Part shown: positions 1 through 5,512 of the stretch, in pieces
How the letters are laid out: every line of letters starts with the position of its first letter
How positions within the stretch are numbered: position 1 is the first letter of the stretch
Assembly: GCA_021732895.1 (NCBI GenBank)
Contig: JAKFWE010000381.1
Coordinates: 1-7,640, forward strand
DNA from: Allobosea sp.
GTDB lineage: Bacteria > Pseudomonadota > Alphaproteobacteria > Rhizobiales > Beijerinckiaceae
DNA length: 7,640 bases
Reading direction: 5' to 3'
Program-made: the position numbers and the translations under genes
The notes under the pieces: generated by a model
The model's database searches: none
Seen by the model: the letters and a program-made list of their open reading frames with translations, nothing else
What the model was told of the DNA's origin: nothing

Positions 1-9
1 GCCCCGCCC

Positions 10-876
10 ATGCCGATCTTCAACGCCAGCCTCGCCGGCATCGGCATGATGCTGCTCGGCATCCTGCTGTTCTCGCTCAACGACGTGCTCGGGAAATGGC
101 TGGTCGCGACCTACTCGGTCGGGCAGTTGCTGCTGATCCGCAGCGCCGCGGCGCTCGCCGTGCTGGCTCCGTTCATCGTCCGGCAGGGCGTGATGCGGAC
201 CTTGCGGCCGGAGAAGCCCGGGCTTCAGGTCCTGCGCGTCGCGCTCGGCTCGGTCGAATCGGGCCTGTTCTATCTCGCGGTGTCCCATCTCCCGCTCGCC
301 GACACGATGACGATCTGGATGGCCGCCCCGGTCTGGGTGGTGATCCTGGCGGCGCTGCTGCTCGGCGAGACGGTCAGCCCCGGCCGCTGGCTCGCGGTGC
401 TCGCCGGCTTCCTCGGCGTCGTGGTGACGCTGGCGCCCTCCGGCGCCAGCCTGTCCCTGCCGGCGCTGGTGGCGCTGCTCGGCAGCCTGCTCTTCGCCGG
501 GCTGATGATCGCCGGCCGCCATCTGCGCGCCACGCCGGACGTGACGCTGGTCGGCTGGCAGACCTTCGGCACGCTGCTGATCGGCGCGGCGCTCGTCCCG
601 TTCGGCTGGGTGACGCCGGGCCTGATCGATTTCGGTCTGCTCGCCCTGCTCGGCGTCGTCGCGATGGTGGCGCATCTGTGCGTCACGCGCTCGCTGAAAC
701 TGGCCGAGGCCTCCGTCGTCACGCCCTACCAGTACACGCTGATCCTGTGGGCGCTGGTCTTCGGCTGGCTCGTCTTCGGCGACCGGCCGACGCCGCAGAT
801 GCTGGCCGGCGCCGGGCTGATCGTCGCGGCCGGGCTGGCGCTGATCGTGCTCGAGCGCCGGCGGGCTGCGGGCTGA
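10..876 (+). CDS. DMT-superfamily (EamA) membrane transporter
   Basis: Predicted inner-membrane transporter of 288 residues, the usual size for the EamA branch of the drug/metabolite transporter superfamily. The protein is almost entirely hydrophobic helices, about ten, arranged as two tandem EamA repeats (roughly residues 8-140 and 148-283). The first helix carries the family-like stretch FSLNDVLGKWL near residue 21, followed by a basic loop IRSAAAL. A short LLGET loop at about residue 116 precedes the last helices of the first repeat, and the matching VFGDRPTPQ segment lies near residue 256 in the second. Substrate cannot be read from the sequence; relatives export amino acids, metabolites or drugs. 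The reading frame is open to the left edge of the window, so a start upstream of the ATG at 10 cannot be excluded. It lies 124 bases ahead of the next gene and probably belongs to a separate transcript. The family call is firm; the function is not. Confidence 0.88.
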   Translation: MPIFNASLAGIGMMLLGILLFSLNDVLGKWLVATYSVGQLLLIRSAAALAVLAPFIVRQGVMRTLRPEKPGLQVLRVALGSVESGLFYLAVSHLPLADTMTIWMAAPVWVVILAALLLGETVSPGRWLAVLAGFLGVVVTLAPSGASLSLPALVALLGSLLFAGLMIAGRHLRATPDVTLVGWQTFGTLLIGAALVPFGWVTPGLIDFGLLALLGVVAMVAHLCVTRSLKLAEASVVTPYQYTLILWALVFGWLVFGDRPTPQMLAGAGLIVAAGLALIVLERRRAAG

Positions 877-1000
877 CGCGCGTCTGTAAGGCAACAGCGT
901 TCCGCCGGATCGCCTTGTCGTTGCGGCCGCGCTTGACCCCTGCCGCCCCGCCCGGCATCGTCCCGGCCAAATCGTCATCCGCCCGCGAGGCCGCGCCGCC

Positions 1001-1477
1001 ATGCCCTACCCGCTCGTCTTCCGCAGCCTGCTGCGATCCGCGTTTCTCGGCGCCGCCTGCCTCGCTCTCGCGGGGCCGGCCGAGGCGGATCATCGCCGGC
1101 AGGTTCACCCGGCCGACCGGGCCGAGGCCCGCATCAACCCCTATTCCGGCGATCTGCCCGCCTGCGACGCGCCCGCCGTGCTCGGCGAGATCACCAGCTG
1201 GTTCAACTCGCGCGAGGCGAAGTTCTGGGGGCCGCTCCAGATCGTCGGCTACGACCATGTCCGCCCTATCGCCTGGCGGCCCTGGGGCGACGATTTCATC
1301 CCGCGCCGCTTCTGCACCGGCCGCGTCGCGCTGAACGACGGCAAGATCCGGCGCGTCGACTACTCGGTGCGCGAGGGGCTCGGCCTCTTCGCGCGCGGCT
1401 GGAACGTCAACTGGTGCGTCGTCGGTCTCGACCGGCACCGCACCTACGCGCCCGAATGCAAGATGGCCCGGCCCTGA
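1001..1477 (+). CDS. Small exported protein of unknown function, four cysteines
   Basis: I do not recognise a named family for this 158-residue protein. It starts with a typical Sec signal peptide: basic residues at R8 and R12, a hydrophobic run at about 13-25, and a likely signal peptidase I site after GPAEA at residue 29. The mature part is about 130 residues and has exactly four cysteines (C55, C105, C139, C153), an even number that suits two disulfide bonds in the periplasm. It is rich in tryptophan and aromatic residues, with segments such as ITSWFNS, GYDHVRPIAWRPWG and WNVNWCVVG that look like a compact beta-rich domain. The ATG at 1001 is preceded by a GAGG at 987-990. The gene ends 37 bases before the RNase T2 gene, also exported, so the two may be co-transcribed; a shared role is only a guess. 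That it is a real gene is supported by the signal peptide and the cysteine pattern. Confidence 0.8.
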   Translation: MPYPLVFRSLLRSAFLGAACLALAGPAEADHRRQVHPADRAEARINPYSGDLPACDAPAVLGEITSWFNSREAKFWGPLQIVGYDHVRPIAWRPWGDDFIPRRFCTGRVALNDGKIRRVDYSVREGLGLFARGWNVNWCVVGLDRHRTYAPECKMARP

Positions 1478-1514
1478 ACCCGGCGGACCTGAACCGGAGC
1501 GGGGGCGTGCTGCA

Positions 1515-2180
1515 ATGATCCTGGCGAGAATCGGCCTGCTGCTCGCGCTGCTCGGCTGGGCGTCCGCGCCGGCCCTGGCGCAGCGCAACGAGCGCGGCGG
1601 CGCGCCGGGCGCGTTCGATTTTTACGTGCTGGCGCTGTCCTGGTCGCCGGGCTTCTGCGAGCTCGACGGCGATCGCGAGCGCAACCGCGAGCAATGCGCC
1701 AGCGGCGCCAATCTGCGCTTCGTCGTGCACGGGCTCTGGCCGCAGAACGAGCGCGGCTTTCCGTCAGATTGCGGCCCCGCCGGCCGCACCCCGTCGCGCA
1801 TCGCCATGGAGCAGGCGCAGGGGCTGTTTCCAAGCGAGGGGCTCGCCCGCCACCAGTGGCGCAAGCACGGAACCTGCTCGGGTTCGAGCCCGAGCGACTA
1901 CTTCGCCGACACCCGGCGCGCCCGCGAGAAGATCGTCGTGCCGCCGCAGCTGGCGAAGTCCGAGCGCGACCAGAGCTGGACCGCGATCGACCTCGAACGC
2001 GCCTTCGCCGCAGCCAATCCGGGGCTTCGCCCCGACATGATGTCGGTCGCCTGCCGGCGGGGCGTGCTGCAGGAGGTCAGGATCTGCCTGAGCAAGGATC
2101 TGCGCGATTTTCGCACCTGCCAGGAGGTCGACCGCTCCGCCTGCCGCTCGCGCGAGATCACGGTGAACGCGCCGCGCTGA
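1515..2180 (+). CDS. Secreted ribonuclease T2 family protein
   Basis: Predicted periplasmic or secreted endoribonuclease that cleaves RNA through a 2',3'-cyclic phosphate. The 221-residue protein has a signal peptide with a probable cleavage site after SAPALA at about residue 22. Both T2 signature blocks are present: CAS I as FVVHGLWPQ (residues 69-77, catalytic His72) and CAS II as RHQWRKHGTC (residues 112-121, with Lys117 and catalytic His118). The early FDFYVLALSWSPGFC strand (34-48) is also typical of the family. Mature cysteines are C48, C61, C86, C121, C180, C191, C202 and C210, enough for four disulfides. One oddity is that the position usually occupied by glutamate in CAS II (HEWxKHG) is glutamine here, Gln114. 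A GGAG lies at 1496-1499 ahead of the ATG. RlmJ follows after 31 bases. Its likely role is scavenging of extracellular or periplasmic RNA, by analogy with the family. Confidence 0.93.
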   Translation: MILARIGLLLALLGWASAPALAQRNERGGAPGAFDFYVLALSWSPGFCELDGDRERNREQCASGANLRFVVHGLWPQNERGFPSDCGPAGRTPSRIAMEQAQGLFPSEGLARHQWRKHGTCSGSSPSDYFADTRRAREKIVVPPQLAKSERDQSWTAIDLERAFAAANPGLRPDMMSVACRRGVLQEVRICLSKDLRDFRTCQEVDRSACRSREITVNAPR

Positions 2181-2211
2181 CAGGCGCGCGCCGGCCGCGT
2201 AAGAGCGGGCG

Positions 2212-3063
2212 ATGAATTACCGCCACGGCTTCCACGCCGGAAACTTCGCCGACGTGCTCAAGCACGTCATCCTGACGCGCATTCTCGCGCATCTCAACGC
2301 CAAGGACGCGCCCTGGCGCGTCATCGACACCCATGCCGGCGCCGGCCGCTACGATCTGGGTTCCGAGGAGGCGCTGCGCACGCACGAGTGGAAGGACGGC
2401 GTCGCAAGGCTCGACCGCTCGCCCTTGCCCGGCCCGGCCGAGGCGCTGCTCCAGCCGTGGCGCGAGGCGCTGTCGGGCGCACGCGCGCGCCACGGAGCCG
2501 ACGCCTATCCCGGCTCGCCCTGGCTCTGCCGCCACGCGATGCGCGCCGACGACCGGCTGATCGCCGCCGAGCTGCACCCGCAGACATACAAAAAGCTCGC
2601 GGCCGCGCTCGGCCGGGATACGCGCTGCAAGGCTCTCGCCATCGACGGCTGGCACGCGCTGCGCGGCAATGTTCCGCCAAGGGAGCGGCGCGGCCTCGTG
2701 CTGATCGACCCGCCCTTCGAGCAGCACGACGAGTTCGCGGTGCTGGCAGCGGAGTTCGTCGCAGCCCACCGCAAATGGCCGACGGGAATCTACGCGCTCT
2801 GGCACCCGATCAAGGATCGCCGCGCCGCCGACGGCCTGCTCGCCGCGATTTCCGCCGCCGGCATCGGCAGGCTGCTGCGGCTCGAGATCGACGTCGACCG
2901 GCCGGAAGCCGCCGGCGGCCTGAGCGCGACCGGCCTGATCGTCGTCAACCCGCCCTGGCGGCTGGCGCAGGAAGCCGCGCTGCTGCTGCCGGCCCTGAGC
3001 GAGCGCCTCGCGCAGGGACCGCGCCCGCGCTACACATGCGAGCCGATCCGCCCGGACGGCTGA
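2212..3063 (+). CDS. rlmJ: 23S rRNA (adenine(2030)-N6)-methyltransferase RlmJ
   Basis: Cytoplasmic rRNA methyltransferase that, in E. coli, uses S-adenosylmethionine to methylate N6 of A2030 in 23S rRNA before ribosome assembly. The 283-residue length matches the family (about 280). The diagnostic N-terminus MNYRHGFHAGNFADVLKH is present. It is followed by the AdoMet-binding motif IDTHAGAGRYDL (38-49), the family-specific YPGSP (99-103), AAELHPQ (118-124), and the catalytic motif IV as LIDPPFEQ (164-171), where Asp166 corresponds to the catalytic aspartate of the DPPY/F motif. His18 and His41 fall where the E. coli enzyme has conserved histidines. Only a weak AAGAG-like ribosome site (about 2200-2204) precedes the ATG, but the conserved N-terminus fixes the start. 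It sits between the RNase T2 gene and a GST gene on the same strand. The identification is strong. Confidence 0.95.
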   Translation: MNYRHGFHAGNFADVLKHVILTRILAHLNAKDAPWRVIDTHAGAGRYDLGSEEALRTHEWKDGVARLDRSPLPGPAEALLQPWREALSGARARHGADAYPGSPWLCRHAMRADDRLIAAELHPQTYKKLAAALGRDTRCKALAIDGWHALRGNVPPRERRGLVLIDPPFEQHDEFAVLAAEFVAAHRKWPTGIYALWHPIKDRRAADGLLAAISAAGIGRLLRLEIDVDRPEAAGGLSATGLIVVNPPWRLAQEAALLLPALSERLAQGPRPRYTCEPIRPDG

Positions 3064-3091
3064 ACCGTCCGCAGCTCCGAGCCTCCGCCAC

Positions 3092-3097
3092 AAGGGA
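3092..3097 (+). promoter_or_regulatory. Ribosome binding site deciding the GST start
   Basis: AAGGGA lies 7 bases before the ATG at 3105. The reading frame is open far upstream, through the rlmJ gene, so this site together with the conserved thioredoxin-fold N-terminus is what places the start here. Confidence 0.65.
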
Positions 3098-3104
3098 TAC
3101 CGCC

Positions 3105-3710
3105 ATGCTCACCTTGCGTTCCTCGCCCGCCTCCCCGTTCGGCCGCAAGGTCAAGATCGCCGCCAGCGTGCTCGGACTGATGGACCAGATCGCGGTCGTC
3201 GTCGCCGACACCGGCGATCCGGCCGAGCCGCTGCGCCAGCAGAACCCGCTCGGCAAGATCCCAACCTTGGTGCTGCCCAACGGCGAGACCCTGTTCGATT
3301 CCCGCGTCATCGTCGAATATCTCGACCACCTCGCCGGCGGCGGCCGGCTCATCCCCGCAGGCGAGGCGCGCTTCGCGCAGCTGCGCCTGCAGGCGCTCGC
3401 CGACGGGCTCTGCGACGCGGCGCTGCTGCAGGTCTACGAGACCCGCTTCCGCCCCGAGGAGGGCCGCAACGCCGCCTGGGTCGCCAACCAGGCGAGCAAG
3501 GTGTCGCGCGCGCTGACCGCGCTCGAACTGGCGCCACCGGCTTACGAAGGCGCGCCGCGCATCGGCGAGATCGCGCTCGCCTGCGCGCTGGGCTATCTCG
3601 ACCTGCGCTTTCCGGGAAGCTGGCGGGCGGAGCACCCGGCTCTGGTGGCCTGGCTCGACGCCTTCGCCGCCCGCGTGCCCTCGTTCGAAGAGACGCGGTT
3701 CAAGGGCTGA
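3105..3710 (+). CDS. Glutathione S-transferase family protein (YibF-like)
   Basis: Predicted cytosolic glutathione S-transferase of 201 residues, a normal length. The N-terminal thioredoxin-like domain begins LTLRSSPASPFGRKVKIAA, which resembles the SPF-R-K active-site start of E. coli YibF and related proteins. NPLGKIPTL (47-55) contains the cis-proline (Pro53) that contacts the glutathione backbone, and LFDSRVIVEYLD (63-74) holds the Ser66 expected to bind the gamma-glutamyl group. The helical C-terminal domain covers about 85-201, with a recognisable core helix at IGEIALACALGYLDLRFP (152-169), the place of the GST N-capping box. The substrate is unknown; relatives have weak or uncertain conjugation activity. 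The gene is 41 bases after rlmJ and is the last of the + strand block; a strong hairpin overlaps its stop codon. The family assignment is firm and the physiological role is open. Confidence 0.9.
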   Translation: MLTLRSSPASPFGRKVKIAASVLGLMDQIAVVVADTGDPAEPLRQQNPLGKIPTLVLPNGETLFDSRVIVEYLDHLAGGGRLIPAGEARFAQLRLQALADGLCDAALLQVYETRFRPEEGRNAAWVANQASKVSRALTALELAPPAYEGAPRIGEIALACALGYLDLRFPGSWRAEHPALVAWLDAFAARVPSFEETRFKG

Positions 3711-3729
3711 GCCCGCGCCCCGCGGGCTC
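3709..3729 (+). terminator. GC hairpin overlapping the GST stop codon
   Basis: GAGCCCGCG (3709-3717) and CGCGGGCTC (3721-3729) form a perfect 9-bp inverted repeat around a 3-base CCC loop, beginning inside the TGA stop. There is no T-run after it, so it is not a classical intrinsic terminator. It may still stop or stabilise the 3' end of the rlmJ-GST transcript. It also marks the left boundary of the lower-GC restriction-modification segment. Confidence 0.5.
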
Positions 3730-3758
3730 GCGTCGATGCTGTCGCTCCGCTGCGCAAT

Positions 3759-3790
3759 TTGACGGCGCGACGCCGCTGTGTTCCTATTCT
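3759..3790 (+). promoter_or_regulatory. Weak candidate promoter for the methyltransferase gene
   Basis: TTGACG (3759-3764) matches five of six bases of a sigma-70 -35 box. TATTCT (3785-3790) resembles a -10 box, four of six bases. The spacer is 20 bases, longer than the preferred 17, so the pairing is tentative. The first three bases are also a possible TTG start codon for a longer form of the methyltransferase, but a -35 role explains them better. A transcript from here would have a leader of about 120 bases containing two overlapping GATC sites at 3810-3817. Confidence 0.25.
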
Positions 3791-3905
3791 GTTCCTTGTC
3801 GCGCATGATGATCGATCGACCGTCTCGGGGGTGACGCCGCAGGTTCGAGAAGCGGTTTCGCTTTATGTCGGCGCAGGAATCGGTTCATGGTCGAGCGTCG
3901 TCCTC

Positions 3906-3911
3906 GGAAAG
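3906..3911 (+). promoter_or_regulatory. Ribosome binding site deciding the methyltransferase start
   Basis: GGAAAG lies 6 bases before the ATG at 3918. The frame is open upstream to a TTG at 3759, but that stretch has no recognisable conserved residues. This well-spaced site therefore argues for the shorter, 219-residue protein. Confidence 0.6.
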
Positions 3912-3917
3912 AACGTC

Positions 3918-4577
3918 ATGCTAGCGCGCCCAGATCAGCAGCCGAGCCCCGTCGCCGATTTCGGTCGATTCGTCGGCAAGCGCTCGTTCGCAACCATCAT
4001 GGCCGATCCGCCATGGCAGTTCATGAACAGGACGGGCAAAATCGCGCCCGAACACAAGCGGCTCAACCGCTACGGCACGATGACGTTGCCGGAGATCATG
4101 GCTCTGCCGGTCTCGGCGGCGGCGGCTCCAACCGCGCATCTCTATCTCTGGGTTCCGAACGCGCTCCTTCCCGAAGGTCTCGCGGTCATGAAGGCCTGGG
4201 GCTTCACCTACAAGTCGAACATCGTCTGGCACAAGATCAGGAAGGATGGCGGCAGCGACGGACGAGGCGTTGGCTTCTACTTTCGTAACGTGACCGAATT
4301 GATCCTGTTCGGCACGCGCGGCAAGAATGCTCGCACGCTGGACCCGGGCCGGACACAGGTTAATCTCGTTGCGACGCGCAAGCGCGAGCATTCCCGAAAG
4401 CCCGACGAACAATATGGGCTTATCGAAAGCTGCTCGCCCGGACCTTACCTCGAAATGTTCGGGCGAGGCCTGCGCAAGGGCTGGACGACCTGGGGTAACC
4501 AGGCTGACGAAACATACGAACCTTCCTGGGCGACATACGCGCATAATTCGTCTGCCTCGCGTATCGCAGCCGAGTAA
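3918..4577 (+). CDS. MT-A70 family DNA adenine N6-methyltransferase (R-M modification subunit)
   Basis: Predicted AdoMet-dependent DNA methyltransferase that would protect host sites from the neighbouring endonuclease. From the ATG at 3918 the protein has 219 residues, normal for bacterial MT-A70 enzymes. The catalytic motif IV is DPPW (30-33) within FATIMADPPWQF, followed by the bacterial MT-A70 segment RYGTMTLPEIMALPV (51-65). Later blocks are HLYLWVPNALLPEGL (74-88), the GFTYKSNIVWHK strand (95-106), FRNVTELILFGTRG (122-135), KREHSRKPDEQY (155-166) and the C-terminal AdoMet-binding motif EMFGRGLRKGWTTWGNQ (179-195). DPPW-type enzymes methylate adenine N6. Base composition is less GC-rich than in the genes to the left. 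Its stop codon abuts that of the opposing endonuclease gene. The target sequence is not readable here; relatives of the partner endonuclease cut AGATCT or RGATCY, so a GATC-centred target is an inference. A TTG start at 3759 is possible but unlikely. Confidence 0.92.
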   Translation: MLARPDQQPSPVADFGRFVGKRSFATIMADPPWQFMNRTGKIAPEHKRLNRYGTMTLPEIMALPVSAAAAPTAHLYLWVPNALLPEGLAVMKAWGFTYKSNIVWHKIRKDGGSDGRGVGFYFRNVTELILFGTRGKNARTLDPGRTQVNLVATRKREHSRKPDEQYGLIESCSPGPYLEMFGRGLRKGWTTWGNQADETYEPSWATYAHNSSASRIAAE

Positions 4578-5399
4578 TCAGACGTCGCTCGTGTCGTCCT
4601 CCGCGCCTCCCTCCTCGATCAGAGCCAGAACGTCCTGCCGGTTTTCACCGAACGTCACAATGCTGTCGGGCATGCCGATCAGGACGAGAGGACAGGGATT
4701 TCCGACGCCGCGCCGGACGCGGTCCTCGAGTTTGCGCCAATGGGTGGTGGCCTCGCCGAACTTGTCTGCGACGAACTTATCGACGAACGCCTCACGAAAT
4801 GTCAGCGGGTTCTTGTCGCGACTGACCCTGCCCAGGATGGCTTTGCGCTGCTTCGGCGTCGGATTGTAGCCCCAGGGCTCCAGATCATCCAGCGACTTGA
4901 TCTGACGATCATCGCAGAAGCGGCGAACAAGATCGCGCATGTTTTCGTGCAACGAGCGTCCGCGTGTCACGATGATTCCAATCGAGATGGCTCCATCGGC
5001 ATGGAGCCTTTTGAAATTTTCGAGATCACGGTCGTAGAACGGATCCTTGTTGTTCCACTCAATCTCCATCGCAATCGTATAATGACCACCGCCATCGCCA
5101 ATGAATGAGCGAACATGGTCCATCTTGTGGCTGACGCTCTCCCGCTTCTGGCCGTTGATGACCTTCTCGATCGTGAAGGTGACGGTCTCCCAGCCTTGCG
5201 CCTTCAGCCCGCGCCGCAGGCGTTGAGTGCCCTTTGTCTCGCCTCCTCCAGAGCCGATGATCTCCTCGATGGGGATCGAAGCGTTCAGCAGCACCTGCTC
5301 CAGTTCCGCGATCGCCTCAGGAAACTCGCCGGCAAGGATCGACCGCGCATGGCTGTGAAATTCGACCTGATAGCCGCGAGCGATTAGGGAACCGAGCAT
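4578..5399 (-). CDS. BglII/BstYI-like type II restriction endonuclease
   Basis: Predicted homodimeric type II endonuclease partnering the MT-A70 methyltransferase. The 273-residue protein has the helical N-terminal pattern of this family (FHSHARSILAGEFPEAIAEL, 14-33), a middle segment RLRRGLKAQGWE (60-71) similar to the AKGWKE part of BstYI, and a PD-(D/E)xK-type core. The likely metal-binding residues are Asp94 in HKMDHVRSF and Glu112/Glu114 in AMEIEWNNKDPFYDRDL (110-126). The C-terminal part contains PCPLVLIGMPD (235-245), which resembles APLVLIG near the end of BstYI. The family assignment is from memory of these sequences, so it is strong but not computed. An in-frame TAG lies at 5409-5411 and no start codon lies between it and 5399, so this ATG is the first possible. 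GC content is clearly lower than in flanking genes; for example 4981-5040 has 29 G/C of 60. No promoter is obvious upstream. Confidence 0.82.
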   Translation of the reverse strand: MLGSLIARGYQVEFHSHARSILAGEFPEAIAELEQVLLNASIPIEEIIGSGGGETKGTQRLRRGLKAQGWETVTFTIEKVINGQKRESVSHKMDHVRSFIGDGGGHYTIAMEIEWNNKDPFYDRDLENFKRLHADGAISIGIIVTRGRSLHENMRDLVRRFCDDRQIKSLDDLEPWGYNPTPKQRKAILGRVSRDKNPLTFREAFVDKFVADKFGEATTHWRKLEDRVRRGVGNPCPLVLIGMPDSIVTFGENRQDVLALIEEGGAEDDTSDV

Positions 5400-5408
5400 C
5401 AGAAGACG

Positions 5409-5423
5409 CTAAACCTCCACCAT
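5409..5423 (-). promoter_or_regulatory. Ribosome site and four-codon leader ORF before the endonuclease
   Basis: On the - strand, ATG GTG GAG GTT TAG (5423 down to 5409) is a minimal open frame of four codons, in the same frame as the endonuclease and ending 9 bases before its ATG. It contains the only good Shine-Dalgarno sequence, GGAGG at 5414-5418, which is 14 bases from the endonuclease start, longer than ideal. Weak initiation of the endonuclease would follow. Alternatively the TAG is a nonsense change in a once longer N-terminus. Confidence 0.4.
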
Positions 5424-5450
5424 CAGCGGATCCAGCCGAAGTAACCGCGC

Positions 5451-5484
5451 AACGAGAAAACCCGGTGGCCGAGGCCACCGGGTT
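5451..5484 (-). terminator. Rho-independent terminator of the outer-membrane protein gene
   Basis: AACCCGGTGGCC (5459-5470) and GGCCACCGGGTT (5473-5484) form a perfect 12-bp inverted repeat with a very short loop. On the - strand the stem is followed by TTTTCTCGTT, a usable T-rich tail. It begins 28 bases beyond the stop codon of the barrel gene and ends about 50 bases before the endonuclease start, so any read-through would enter the endonuclease gene. Confidence 0.88.
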
Positions 5485-5512
5485 CGCATCATCCCGTTAG
5501 GAAATGTGCAGA

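Noticed and set aside
875..884. GACGCGCGTC palindrome at the transporter stop as a terminator
   Set aside because: It has no loop and no T-run; short GC palindromes are common at this composition.
1046..1060. LGAAC as a lipoprotein lipobox in the four-cysteine protein
   Set aside because: The -3 position is Gly and the hydrophobic run continues past the cysteine to a normal signal peptidase I site.
719..1588. Long antisense open frame opposite the transporter end and the four-cysteine protein gene
   Set aside because: Composition is Arg/Ala/Pro/Gly-rich with no recognisable domain; such frames are expected opposite high-GC genes.
2158..3093. 311-codon - strand open frame opposite rlmJ
   Set aside because: The + strand frame is unambiguous RlmJ; the antisense frame lacks family motifs.
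3759..3917. TTG-initiated 53-residue N-terminal extension of the methyltransferase
   Set aside because: No ribosome site is seen for the TTG, it overlaps a -35-like box, and the ATG at 3918 has a well-placed GGAAAG and leaves a full-length MT-A70 domain.
4740..5387. + strand open frames opposite the endonuclease gene (4740-5108 and 5115-5387)
   Set aside because: They show no recognisable domain, whereas the - strand frame carries endonuclease family motifs along its length.
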